34,053 bases of DNA from Candidatus Dormiibacterota bacterium (GCA_035635555.1 DASQAT010000036.1:1-34053), one strand, 5' to 3'; shown: positions 25,131-32,403, numbered from the stretch's first letter. Made by a program: numbers and translations. The notes: generated by a model from the letters alone, not told the origin.

Positions 25131-26265
25131 GCCGAGCGGGGACGCCGGCGGAACCGGGCACGACGCCCGCCTTGTCCCGGGGTCCGCCGTAGCGTTCGTC
25201 GAACAACCGGCCCCATTCCGTCCCGCGGAAGCGGGCGATCTTGGCCCGCCCGATGGTCGGGTACCACAGGAGATCGTGATAGAAGTTGGACGCCGCCGGC
25301 GCCCAGACGACGAGCGGAGAGTGCAGGGCGATCTTCTCCAGGAAGCGCAGCGGCCCCTTCCGGAGCATCTGGTCTCCCCAGATCACGAGCGAGCGCGACA
25401 CCTTGAAATGCAGGTTCAGCCCGCTGATGTCGTCTCCGACCAGATCGATCTCGCGCGGGTCGGCCACGCCGAGCCGCTTGTCGTGGCACATCCGGAGATA
25501 CGGGATCGACATCGGATCGAACCCCATGATGCGGGCCGCCACGGAATCGATCGCCACCGAATCGGCGCCCGCCAGGATGACGTTGCCGACCACCGGGTCC
25601 ATCGTGCGCGGCCCTGCGCCGTTGCCGCAGACCGTGCCGTCCATCGCCGTGAAGATCCCCGGGTGCAGCTCCTTCTGCATCGACACCAGGTCGACCAGCA
25701 CCTCGTGCATGTGCTTGTGGGCGTAGTGCCGGACCTCCTTCAGGAGACCGCCGAAGGAGTTCTTGATCGACCCCGTGGTGATCGCGTGTCCGTGGGTCTT
25801 CACCGTGGGCAGGTGGACGATGTTCTTGCCCGGGTACATCGCCGGGATCTGGATCCCTTCCGGGAAGATGTCGTTCAGCTTCAAGAGAGGCGTCTTGAAC
25901 TTGAAGACGCGCCACTCGACCTCCGGGAGCGCCGTGAACCGGAGCCCGAGCGAATCGAGCACCGGGAGCCAGCGATTGTTCCGGGCTCCCTTCCACGGAT
26001 CGGTGACCACGGTCTTGTTCTCGGCCGGCAGGATACGCGCCCGGTCGTAGCCGTCCTCGAGCATCGCCTTGAGCACCCCCTCGACCTGCCACGGCTGGCT
26101 GGAGCAGGCCGGGAAGTACTTCGTCCAGGAGAGATTGAGCTTGATGATCGTCGGGATGGCCGGGTCGATGACGGATCGGTACGAGGCCAGCCGCATGAGA
26201 CGGCCGTAGTCCTCGACGACCGTTTGCGGCCGGGTGCGCAGGACGGCGATTTTCGGACGGGGCAT
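25123..26265 (-). CDS. DUF362 domain-containing protein
   Basis: 380 residues from ATG 26265, with GGGAGGA upstream. The protein shows the DUF362 pattern: IIKLNLSWTKYFPACSSQPW near the start, NIVHLPTVKTHGHAITTGSIKNSFG (positions about 165-190) with the conserved Lys/His, DLVSMQKELHPGIFTAMDG, and VILAGADSVAIDSVAARIMG. Many DUF362 proteins carry a ferredoxin-type cluster domain; none is present here, as the few Cys residues are scattered. The biochemical role of the family is not established. The gene overlaps the downstream sulfatase-fold lipoprotein gene by 8 nt and thereby links to the TMTC-like enzyme, so a role in modifying or supplying a surface glycan is possible but unproven. Confidence 0.8.
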   Translation of the reverse strand: MPRPKIAVLRTRPQTVVEDYGRLMRLASYRSVIDPAIPTIIKLNLSWTKYFPACSSQPWQVEGVLKAMLEDGYDRARILPAENKTVVTDPWKGARNNRWLPVLDSLGLRFTALPEVEWRVFKFKTPLLKLNDIFPEGIQIPAMYPGKNIVHLPTVKTHGHAITTGSIKNSFGGLLKEVRHYAHKHMHEVLVDLVSMQKELHPGIFTAMDGTVCGNGAGPRTMDPVVGNVILAGADSVAIDSVAARIMGFDPMSIPYLRMCHDKRLGVADPREIDLVGDDISGLNLHFKVSRSLVIWGDQMLRKGPLRFLEKIALHSPLVVWAPAASNFYHDLLWYPTIGRAKIARFRGTEWGRLFDERYGGPRDKAGVVPGSAGVPARHA

Positions 26266-26350
26266 GACCGTTGTCCTCCCCGACATTATAGGCCGTAAGG
26301 CGCCGGCGGGCACGGCCGCGCCCTCCCGCAAGGGCCGTCGCGCGGCGCTC

Positions 26351-27274
26351 CTAGGCCGAGGTCCGGCCCAGGTAGAGGAGGACGATGACGGTCAGGGACC
26401 AGAGGCCGACGCACAACAGGAGAGGCCGGTCGGACAGGAGGGCCTGCGTCGGGTTCCCGCCGGCCCCCTTCTGGTGGACGAGAAACAGGTAGCGGAAGAT
26501 TCCGTACAGGACGAAAGGGACCGTCAGGTAGAGGTGGCTCGTGCCGAGCTTCTCCTGCACCTCGGGCGAGACGGAGTAGAGGATGTAGGTCACGAGCGTC
26601 GAGGGCGTCACCACGTTGATCATCTGGTCGATGAACTCCAGCGAGTAGTCCCGCAGGCTCGACCGATGGCTCGGCGCGTTCGCGAGGCTTTCCAGCTCCT
26701 GGCGTCTCTTGCACAGTGCCAGGAAGAGTGACAGCAGGATCGTGCACATGATGAGCCAGTGGGAGATCGGCACGTCGATGATCAGGGCGCCGCCGACGGC
26801 GCGCAGGACGAACCCGGAGGCGATGACCATGACGTCGATGATCACGACCTCCTTCAGCCAGAACGAATACACCAGGTTGACCACGACGTAGGCCAGGAGC
26901 ACCGCTCCGAACGGCGGGGACAGGGCGAACGCCGCCATGAGCGCACCCGTGATGAGGAGGATGGCGGCGGTGACGGCGGGCAGCGTGCCGAGCGCCTTCG
27001 AGGCGATCGGTCGCCGGGCCTTGACCGGATGCTTGCGGTCGCGATCGGCGTCGAACAGATCGTTGACGATGTACACCGCGCCGCTGGCGCAGCAGAACAG
27101 CCCGAACGCGGCCGCCGCGCGCTCCAGGGACGGCAGGAACATCAGCTTCTTGGCGAAGATGAGGGGCGCGAACACGACGAGGTTCTTGATCCACTGGCGC
27201 GGGCGCATCGACACGACGATGCCGGCCAGGACGGACGCGCGGGACGTCCAGAAATCCACGGCTCTTTTCGGCAC
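26351..27274 (-). CDS. UbiA-family prenyltransferase, decaprenyl-phosphate phosphoribosyltransferase-like
   Basis: 307 residues from GTG 27274, with GGGAGGA eight nt upstream. The protein has about eight TM helices. MRPRQWIKNLVVFAPLIFA opens the domain; the first Asp-rich motif is VNDLFDADRDRKHPVKARRP and the second region YSFWLKEVVIIDVMVIASGF contains the second acidic motif. The KNLVVFAPL opening and the RKHPVKARRPIA sequence are those of the DPPR synthase (Rv3806c-like) branch of UbiA, which joins phosphoribose from PRPP to a polyprenyl phosphate as the first step to decaprenyl-phosphoryl-arabinose, a donor for GT-C arabinosyltransferases. No epimerase genes (DprE1/2) are visible here. It is divergent from a GT2 enzyme and lies 85 nt upstream of the DUF362 operon on the same strand. 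Confidence 0.82.
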   Translation of the reverse strand: MPKRAVDFWTSRASVLAGIVVSMRPRQWIKNLVVFAPLIFAKKLMFLPSLERAAAAFGLFCCASGAVYIVNDLFDADRDRKHPVKARRPIASKALGTLPAVTAAILLITGALMAAFALSPPFGAVLLAYVVVNLVYSFWLKEVVIIDVMVIASGFVLRAVGGALIIDVPISHWLIMCTILLSLFLALCKRRQELESLANAPSHRSSLRDYSLEFIDQMINVVTPSTLVTYILYSVSPEVQEKLGTSHLYLTVPFVLYGIFRYLFLVHQKGAGGNPTQALLSDRPLLLCVGLWSLTVIVLLYLGRTSA

Positions 27275-27345
27275 GACTCCGTCCTCCCCGGGGGGACTGC
27301 GCGACGGCGTGAAGGGCGGAAATCTTAGCACAGGGGGCAAGATGG

Positions 27346-27351
27346 TAGAGT
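27346..27351 (+). promoter_or_regulatory. -10 element immediately before the GT2 gene
   Basis: TAGAGT ends seven nt before ATG 27359, and no Shine-Dalgarno precedes the ATG. A possible -35 (TTAGCA) is 15 nt upstream, which is short spacing. The arrangement predicts a leaderless transcript. Confidence 0.35.
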
Positions 27352-27358
27352 CGGCGGC

Positions 27359-28069
27359 ATGCAAGTCGCCGTCGTCATCCCCGCCCGCAACGAAGCCGCG
27401 TCGCTTCCGCTGGTTCTCGACGCGATCCCGAGGCACCTCGTGGACGAGGTCGTGGTGGTGGACAACGCCAGCACGGACGGCACGGCGGAGGCCGCGCTGG
27501 GGCGCGGGGCGATCCTGCTGCGCGAGCCGCGGCGGGGTTACGGCTCCGCCTGTCTGCGCGGTCTCGAGCACCTACGGGCGAGGCGGCCGGACGTCGTCGT
27601 GTTCCTGGACGCAGATTACAGCGATCACCCGGAGGAGATGGCGCTCCTCCTCGAGCCGATCGAGCGCGGCCAGGCCGACCTGGTGATCGGATCGCGCGTC
27701 CTCGGAACCAGGGAACGCGGGGCGCTTCTTCCCCAGGCCCGCGTCGGGAACTGGGTGGCGACGCGCCTGATACGCGCTTTCTACGGCGGACGCTTCACCG
27801 ACCTCGGCCCGTTCCGGGCGGTCCGCTTCGAGGCGCTCGAGCGTCTCGGGATGGCCGACCGCGATTTCGGCTGGACGGCGGAGATGCAGGTGAAGGCGCT
27901 TCTGGCCGGGCTGCGCGTGCGCGAGGTGCCGGTCTCCTACAGGCGCCGCGTCGGCACCTCGAAAATCACCGGGACCCTGTGGGGAACGCTGCGGGCGGGG
28001 GCCAAGATTCTGTGGACCATCGGCAGGAACCTGTTCCCGCGACAGGCCAGGCCCGGAAGCCCCGTCTAG
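27359..28069 (+). CDS. Family 2 glycosyltransferase (GT2)
   Basis: 236 residues. It is a single cytosolic GT-A domain: VAVVIPARNEAASLPLVLDA at the N-terminus, VDNASTDGT nucleotide-sugar contact, VVFLDADYSDHPEEM with the metal-binding DxD, IGSRVLG, then DLGPFRAVRFEAL and the acceptor-side motif DFGWTAEMQVKAL. The basic C-terminal part (YRRRVGTSKITGTLWGTLRA) resembles that of DPM1-like polyprenyl-phosphate glycosyltransferases but without a TM tail. It probably builds a polyprenyl-phosphate sugar or glucosylates a lipid carrier, which could feed the several GT-C enzymes in this window. The 3' end overlaps the convergent xdhC-type gene by 4 nt. Confidence 0.85.
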   Translation: MQVAVVIPARNEAASLPLVLDAIPRHLVDEVVVVDNASTDGTAEAALGRGAILLREPRRGYGSACLRGLEHLRARRPDVVVFLDADYSDHPEEMALLLEPIERGQADLVIGSRVLGTRERGALLPQARVGNWVATRLIRAFYGGRFTDLGPFRAVRFEALERLGMADRDFGWTAEMQVKALLAGLRVREVPVSYRRRVGTSKITGTLWGTLRAGAKILWTIGRNLFPRQARPGSPV

Positions 28070-28950
28070 GAGGAGGGGCGCGCCCGGCGGCCGAACGGTT
28101 CCGCCAAAACCGGGAGCTCAAGCGCCCGGACCTCGTGGGCGCTCCGCCTGGGGGCGCGGGCGGCCTCGGCCGCCGGCGACGCGTGACGCACGGCGATCAT
28201 CTCGGCGGCGATGCTCACGGCGATCTCCTCGGGCGATTCCGCGCCGATCGCCAGGCCGATGGGCCCGCGGACTTCGCGCAGGTCCTGGGGGGACGCCCCC
28301 ATCTGCCCGGCCCGCTCGAGGACCGTCCTGACCTTGCGACGGCTGCCGATGAGACCGACGTACGCGGCGCCCCTGCCGACGGCGTGGCGCACCGCCGCGA
28401 GGTCCGTCTTGTGGCAGCGCGTCACGACCGCCACGTACACCCCGGGAGGTATCTCGGGAAGCCCGGCCGAGAAGTCGTGCCCGGCGCGCAGGAGACGCAC
28501 CCCGCCCGGGTAGCGCTCCTCTTCCAGATACGACGGTCGATCGTCGACCACCGTCACCTCGAACCCCAGACGCGCTGTCAGGTGGGCCAGCTCGCGGCCG
28601 ACGTGCCCCCCGCCGAAGATGAAGAGCGGCAGAGGCGGAGTCACCAGCTCGAACAGCACTCGCGCCAGCCCGCCGCACACCATGCCGGTGGCCTCGTCCC
28701 CCTGCTCCGTGAACCGGTACTCCTTTTCGAAGCCGCGCCCGGTCTTCATCACCTCTTTGGCATCCTCGATCACCAGCGCCTCGAAGGCGCCGCCGCCGAT
28801 GCTGAAGAAGGTCTCCCCCGAGTCGCACACGATCATCTTCGCTCCGGTGCGGCGCGGCGTGGATCCGTGGCTCGAGCTCAGCGTAGCGACGACGAGCACG
28901 CGTCCGGCGCGCAGGAGCCTGGCCACCTCGTCGTAGAACGCGAGCGTCAC
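28066..28950 (-). CDS. XdhC/CoxI family protein
   Basis: 294 residues from GTG 28950. The N-terminal XdhC domain has VLVVATLSSSHGSTPRRTGAKM split across the usual strand-loop and GMVCGGLARVLFE with the conserved Cys that in XdhC is linked to molybdenum-cofactor handling. A C-terminal Rossmann domain begins LFIFGGGHVGRELAHLTARLG, with EVTVVDDRP, and YVGLIGSRRKV follows. XdhC proteins bind sulfurated molybdopterin and deliver it to xanthine dehydrogenase or CO-dehydrogenase-type enzymes. No xanthine dehydrogenase, CoxL or moa/moe gene is present in the window, so the client enzyme is elsewhere. It follows the HEAT-repeat gene closely on the same strand (stop and start one nt apart). Confidence 0.88.
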   Translation of the reverse strand: MTLAFYDEVARLLRAGRVLVVATLSSSHGSTPRRTGAKMIVCDSGETFFSIGGGAFEALVIEDAKEVMKTGRGFEKEYRFTEQGDEATGMVCGGLARVLFELVTPPLPLFIFGGGHVGRELAHLTARLGFEVTVVDDRPSYLEEERYPGGVRLLRAGHDFSAGLPEIPPGVYVAVVTRCHKTDLAAVRHAVGRGAAYVGLIGSRRKVRTVLERAGQMGASPQDLREVRGPIGLAIGAESPEEIAVSIAAEMIAVRHASPAAEAARAPRRSAHEVRALELPVLAEPFGRRARPSS

Positions 28951-28951
28951 G

Positions 28952-29902
28952 TCAGTGTCTCGCGGCGGACGACTTCTGGCTGGTCTGCCACCAGCGCGAC
29001 CATTCCTCGGGGCGCGGTCCGTACGGCTGGCCGCTCACCTGGCGCAGCGCGTCGAGCGCCACCTGCCGATTCCCCTCGTCCTTGGTCTTGAGCTGTTCGA
29101 TGAGGAAGGGGACCGGCGAGGGGTTCTTGAACCGGCTGAGCTGGCCCAGCGCCGCGCTGCGGAGATCCTTGGACGGATCGGACGAGGCCATGGTCTCGAT
29201 GAGCCCCTCCACGGAGGGGTCGTCCTGAAGCTGCAGCGCCGAGAGGACCTCGCTGCGTACCTCCTCGGAGGGGTGGGTCAGGAGCGCTTTCAGACCGTCG
29301 AGGGACTCGCGGGTGCGGAACATCCCGAGCGCCTGCGTGGCGGCGCGCGCCACGTCGATCTCCTGGCTCGCCGACGCCGTCTTCAGGAACGGGATCCCTT
29401 TCGGGTCGCGCAGCGCTCCCAGCGCGTAGCAGGTGGCGGCGCGGACATCGGGCGGCTGTCCATCCATCCCCTTGACGAGCAGGTCGAGGCCCTCCGGGTC
29501 GCCTCCATTGAGTGCTATCAGGTGGGCCACCAGGATGCGGCTGTCGCTCTCCTCGCTCGTGGCCTTCATCCGGATGGGGTTGTACGGGATCATGCTCCTC
29601 TTCTCGATGCGGAGGAGATCGCGCAGCGCGGCCTTGGCCTCCGGCTGCGTCATGCGCGCCAGGTAGAGGATCGACGGCGCGCGGTGGGTCTTCACCGGGC
29701 TCTCGACCCCGCGCAGGAAGACGTCGTACCTCCCCTCGTGGATGATCTTCTCGATCTTCTCCTCGGCGTCCTGGCGCTCTTCACTGTCGTTGCTCTGGAG
29801 TTTGCTGTACAGGTCCTGGACGTCGTAGGCGGGGGCGCAGGACAGACATGCGGCCGCGAGGCCCGCCAGCGTCCACGCGACGAACGCCGCCCGCGTCTTC
29901 AT
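28952..29902 (-). CDS. HEAT-repeat lipoprotein
   Basis: 316 residues. The signal peptide MKTRAAFVAWTLAGLAAACLSC has two candidate lipidation Cys residues (LAAAC and CLSC); the mature start is APAYDVQDLYSKLQS. The body consists of HEAT/PBS-lyase-like helical repeats: SPVKTHRAPSILYLARM, PDVRAATCYALGALRDP, IDVARAATQALGMF, EEVRSEVLSALQLQDD, KDLRSAALGQLSRFKNP and GNRQVALDALRQVSG. Such solenoids are scaffolds for protein-protein contacts; no catalytic residue pattern is visible. It sits between greA (ATGA overlap at its start) and the XdhC gene. Location is probably periplasmic and membrane-anchored, function unknown. Confidence 0.8.
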   Translation of the reverse strand: MKTRAAFVAWTLAGLAAACLSCAPAYDVQDLYSKLQSNDSEERQDAEEKIEKIIHEGRYDVFLRGVESPVKTHRAPSILYLARMTQPEAKAALRDLLRIEKRSMIPYNPIRMKATSEESDSRILVAHLIALNGGDPEGLDLLVKGMDGQPPDVRAATCYALGALRDPKGIPFLKTASASQEIDVARAATQALGMFRTRESLDGLKALLTHPSEEVRSEVLSALQLQDDPSVEGLIETMASSDPSKDLRSAALGQLSRFKNPSPVPFLIEQLKTKDEGNRQVALDALRQVSGQPYGPRPEEWSRWWQTSQKSSAARH

Positions 29903-30375
29903 GTGCGCTCTTTCTCGTGCACGGTCGACAGGCCGACGATCTCGTACTCCCTGGTCCCGGCCGGGGTCTTGATCACCACGTCGTCCCCGACCCTGTGCCC
30001 CACCAGCGCCTTGCCGATCGGCGAGGTGACCGAGACGAGTCCCTTGGAGAAATCGGCCATGTCGGGGATGACCAGCTCATAGGTCATCTTCTTGCCGGAG
30101 TCGGCATCGACCAGCGACACGGTCGACCCGAGGGCGATGCGGTCCTTGGGGAGCGAGCTCAGATCGACGAGCGACAGGTCCTTGAGCTGTTTCTGCAGCT
30201 GTCCGATGCGCGCCTTCACGAACTGCTGCCGGTCCAGGGCCGAGTGGTACTCCGAGTTCTCGCGCAGGTCGCCCATCTGGAGCGCGCGCTGGATCTCCTT
30301 GGGAAGATCGACGCGGTATTCCTTCTCCAGCCCCTTCAGCTCCTTCTCCAGCTTTTGGATCGCCTCGTCGAGCAC
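29899..30375 (-). CDS. greA: Transcription elongation factor GreA
   Basis: I chose GTG 30375 because AGGAG lies seven nt upstream, the product is then 158 residues (the usual GreA length), and a promoter at 30417-30446 would leave an upstream ATG (30426) outside the transcript. The N-terminal coiled coil (QKLEKELKGLEKEYRVDLPK) ends in the tip motif MGDLRENSEYHSALDRQ with the conserved GDLxENxEY acidic residues that coordinate Mg in the RNA polymerase active site. The C-terminal FKBP-like domain has IALGSTVSLVD and VTSPIGKALVGHRVGD. GreA rescues backtracked RNA polymerase by stimulating transcript cleavage. Its 5' end is overlapped by the recombinase reading frame of the adjacent element. Confidence 0.9.
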   Translation of the reverse strand: MLDEAIQKLEKELKGLEKEYRVDLPKEIQRALQMGDLRENSEYHSALDRQQFVKARIGQLQKQLKDLSLVDLSSLPKDRIALGSTVSLVDADSGKKMTYELVIPDMADFSKGLVSVTSPIGKALVGHRVGDDVVIKTPAGTREYEIVGLSTVHEKERT

Positions 30376-30416
30376 CGGCACGCTCCTGGTCGGGATCTCG
30401 TGAAAGTGGCGTGAAG

Positions 30417-30446
30417 AGAGTAGCATCCGAATTCTCGCAAAGTCAA
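30417..30446 (-). promoter_or_regulatory. greA promoter
   Basis: On the minus strand TTGACT (30446-30441), an 18-nt spacer and TACTCT (30422-30417) form a reasonable sigma-70-type promoter, giving a leader of about 35 nt containing the AGGAG Shine-Dalgarno. It lies inside the end of the recombinase reading frame, which marks the likely chromosomal side of the element junction. Confidence 0.5.
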
Positions 30447-30475
30447 AAAGCGGCGTGTTGCGGGGAAGGCGGGTG

Positions 30476-30493
30476 GGGGGCCTTTCGGCCCCC
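30476..30493 (-). terminator. Hairpin near the 3' end of the recombinase frame
   Basis: A perfect 7-bp stem GGGGGCC (30476-30482) / GGCCCCC (30487-30493) with a TTTC loop. On the minus strand a CTTTTTG run follows about 25 nt later. It could end recombinase transcription before greA, although the reading frame continues through it. Confidence 0.4.
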
Positions 30494-31565
30494 GCGTCTG
30501 GGGCTCATCTGGGCGCATCGGAGGCGCATCAGGAGCGCCAGTGCCCACCACGGCTCCACCGGCCAGGAGCTCCCGATCCAGGGTGGACACCGCTGGCCGG
30601 AGATGCTCCGGGAGCACATCAGCGTAGACCTGGGCCGTGAGGGTCGGCGATGAGTGCCCGAGGATCTTCTGCACCTCGTAGATCGGCACTCGGGCTTGGA
30701 TCATCCACGATCCCGCGCACTTACGCAGGGTCTTGAACGAGACTGCCCTGACCCCGGCCTTCCGCATCGCCCGACGAGTAGCCTCGCTGATGCTCTTCCG
30801 GGCGGCATCGGTGCCGAGGGGGCGATCGGATGCCAGCACCGCCCGGAGCGCGTCCTCGGCGACCCTTGAGAGCGGCAGGACCCGATAGCCGGTCTTGGTG
30901 TCCTCGGGGACGTGGAGGATCCTCGCATCCCAGTCGATGTCTTCCGATCGCAGGAGGGAGATCTCCTTCAACCTCATCCCGGTCGTGACCGCCAGTCGTA
31001 GCACGGTACGTAGCCAGATCGGCGCGGCGATCTCGACCTGGCGGTACTCCTCGGGCCTGAGGAATCTCGTTCGGTGCCGCACCGAGGGGGGCATCTCCAG
31101 TCCTGCCGCTGGTGACGACTCGATCAGGCCCCACCGAACTGCAATCCGGAACATCCGTGAGAGGGCGCGGAGGGTCATCCTTGCGGTGGATGGGCTCACC
31201 TTCTTGAGCAGTGCGAGCCGCAGGCGATCGAGGTCGGAGCGGGTGATCTCACCGATCGGGATCGTCTCCAGGTGCGGGAGCAATCGGGCGATGCACTTGG
31301 GGTAGTGGTTCGAGCGCCGGGAGCCTGGGTGATCCGCGAGGAACCTCTCCCCAGGGCTCCGAACGTGACCGGACCAGGTGGGGGCTTCAGGATCGGGAAT
31401 TGCTGTCGTTGCCGCTCGACGACCTTCTGCGCCAGGACGATCTCGGCCTCGGATTTGGTGCCGACGAGAAAGCGGACCCGACGTCCATGGCGCGTGGGGG
31501 GAACTCGGAGATCGACGCCCCACCTTCCGGAGCGCCGATCCTGGTAGAGCCCCATGGGGGTCGAC

Positions 31566-31748
31566 CTACTTCTTGCTCGCCTTCTCGACGGCCGCCATCA
31601 CCGCGTCATGCACGAACCGTTGGAGCCCTCCCCACCCGGCAGCCGCACGGATCTGATCGCGTTCGGTGACGGTGATGCGCGTGGTGAGGACCACCATCTC
31701 GGGCTGGGACTTGCCGGTCACCTGCTTCGGGGTCTTCTTCTCGCTCAC
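31566..31748 (-). CDS. Small ribbon-helix-helix-like protein upstream of the recombinase
   Basis: 60 residues from GTG 31748, with a strong AGGAGGAG Shine-Dalgarno and a GTGA overlap with the previous gene. The N-terminal 16 residues are basic and polar; then VVLTTRITVTERDQIRAAAG suggests a beta strand and helix, and FVHDAVMAAVEKASKK a second helix, the order expected of an RHH (CopG/Arc-like) DNA-binding protein. Ten bases separate its stop from the recombinase ATG, so it is a plausible directionality factor or repressor of the recombinase. The family is not identified with certainty. Confidence 0.55.
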   Translation of the reverse strand: MSEKKTPKQVTGKSQPEMVVLTTRITVTERDQIRAAAGWGGLQRFVHDAVMAAVEKASKK

Positions 31749-31951
31749 GTTCTCCTCCTCCTCTCGGCCGCCCGCAGCCGCGCCAGGGCCACGATAAGAT
31801 GCTGCGCGACGAGGACCGGGTCCTCTTCGGGGCTCAGGTCGAATTCCCCCTCGACCGGATGTTCATCGTCGTCGAAGGCCAGGGTGACCCGGACCTTGCG
31901 GATCCGGTCGACCGGGGTCGGGGCGGACTTCCCCTTCGTCGGCTTGCCCAT
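31745..31951 (-). CDS. Small protein of the recombinase operon, unknown function
   Basis: 68 residues from ATG 31951, preceded by GAGGAGG at short spacing. The sequence is a basic N-terminus (MGKPTKGKSAPTPVDRIRKV), a beta-rich acidic centre (VTLAFDDDEHPVEGEFDLSP) and a C-terminal amphipathic helix (VLVAQHLIVALARLRAAERR). No family is recognised. It is the first gene of a three-gene minus-strand operon ending in the recombinase and overlaps the RHH-like gene by 4 nt, so it may be an accessory DNA-binding or regulatory protein of the element. Confidence 0.5.
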   Translation of the reverse strand: MGKPTKGKSAPTPVDRIRKVRVTLAFDDDEHPVEGEFDLSPEEDPVLVAQHLIVALARLRAAERRRRT

Positions 31952-32131
31952 CGTGCCTCCTCGCGCCCGAGGGTCGGGCGGTCACGTGTTCATGGGCTGG
32001 GGTGGGGGGGAAGTCCAGGGGAATCTTCGAGCGGTCATCGGGTGGCACCATACGGATCGGATAAGATGGCTGAGATCACTGGACGATCGCTTGATTCGGG
32101 ATGGGCTAGAGGAGATTGAGGCAGCTCACTG
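31952..32131. other. Divergent intergenic region between recombinase operon and cargo genes
   Basis: 180 bp separating the divergent operons. It contains a G-rich tract (around 32000-32010) and an AGGAG at 32110-32114 that is poorly placed for the ATG at 32132. I found no convincing -35/-10 pair for either direction and no clear dyad. Confidence 0.4.
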
Positions 32132-32401
32132 ATGAGATGTTACGTAGTGACGTTTGAAGTCGCCTCTCCAGCGATTCGTCAGAAACTCCACGATCGCCTG
32201 AAAACATACCGTACGCGCTGTCCGATCCACAAACATTGCTGGGCAATCGTGACAGACCAAACTGCCAGGGAGATCCGAGACTACCTCAAGCAAGTTCTTC
32301 TTCCACGGGACCGTCTCTTCGTCGTTAGATCCGGAACGGAAGCGGCTTGGCGAGGTAGTTATGGGCCGACACATGACGACTGGCTCAAGAAGTACCTCTA
32401 G
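32132..32401 (+). CDS. SinR family protein (Cas2/VapD-like ferredoxin fold), not the Bacillus SinR regulator
   Basis: 89 residues from ATG 32132. The start MRCYVVTFEV is a beta-1 strand, followed by a helix (SPAIRQKLHDRLKTYRT), a second strand with HCWAIVTDQTAREIRDYLKQ and a third, RDRLFVVRSGTEAAWRGSYG, ending WLKKYL. This order (strand-helix-strand with CWAIVT, helix, strand, then the SGTEAAWRG tail) matches the small Cas2-like proteins that databases call 'SinR family'; Cas2 and VapD share the fold and can be nucleases. No CRISPR array or cas1 is present. It is 2 nt upstream of a two-TM gene and begins a three-gene lower-GC operon. Biochemical activity unknown. Confidence 0.75.
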   Translation: MRCYVVTFEVASPAIRQKLHDRLKTYRTRCPIHKHCWAIVTDQTAREIRDYLKQVLLPRDRLFVVRSGTEAAWRGSYGPTHDDWLKKYL

Positions 32402-32403
32402 CC

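Larger units (their letters stand above)
30336..31555 (-). pseudogene. Tyrosine recombinase/integrase, interrupted by a -1 frameshift
   Basis: The gene opens at ATG 31555 (MGLYQDRRSGRWGVDLRV, an N-terminal arm-binding-like segment), runs to VTFGAL, and then loses frame. The continuation GERFLADHPG is found one frame over and carries the core-binding domain (YPKCIARLLPHLETIPIGEI) and catalytic domain. The switch is at about 31355, in a run of four G; one extra G would restore a single frame of roughly 400 codons. Catalytic residues seen: Arg in TTGMRLKEI, Lys in DTKTGYRVL, KTLRK in box II (Lys replacing the first His), the His of ILGHSS and the Tyr nucleophile in AQVYADV. Past LDRELLAGG the frame continues as low-complexity sequence into greA, stopping at 30336. 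It would integrate or excise the element if functional. Confidence 0.75.

Noticed and set aside
30376-30426. ATG 30426 as the greA start, adding 17 residues.
   Set aside because: It lies upstream of the predicted transcription start and lacks a Shine-Dalgarno, whereas GTG 30375 has AGGAG at seven nt and gives the standard 158-residue protein.
30430-31000. A tRNA gene as the attachment site of the element.
   Set aside because: No cloverleaf, T-arm consensus or CCA-like end was found on either strand around the recombinase end.
31340-31370. Programmed -1 ribosomal frameshifting in the recombinase gene.
   Set aside because: The site is a plain GGGG followed by AGA, without a true X-XXY-YYZ heptamer or an evident downstream pseudoknot; mutation or a homopolymer sequencing error is simpler.
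32132-32401. Calling the small protein a CRISPR-associated Cas2.
   Set aside because: No repeat-spacer array, cas1 or other cas gene is present; the sequence fits the non-CRISPR Cas2-fold 'SinR family' better.
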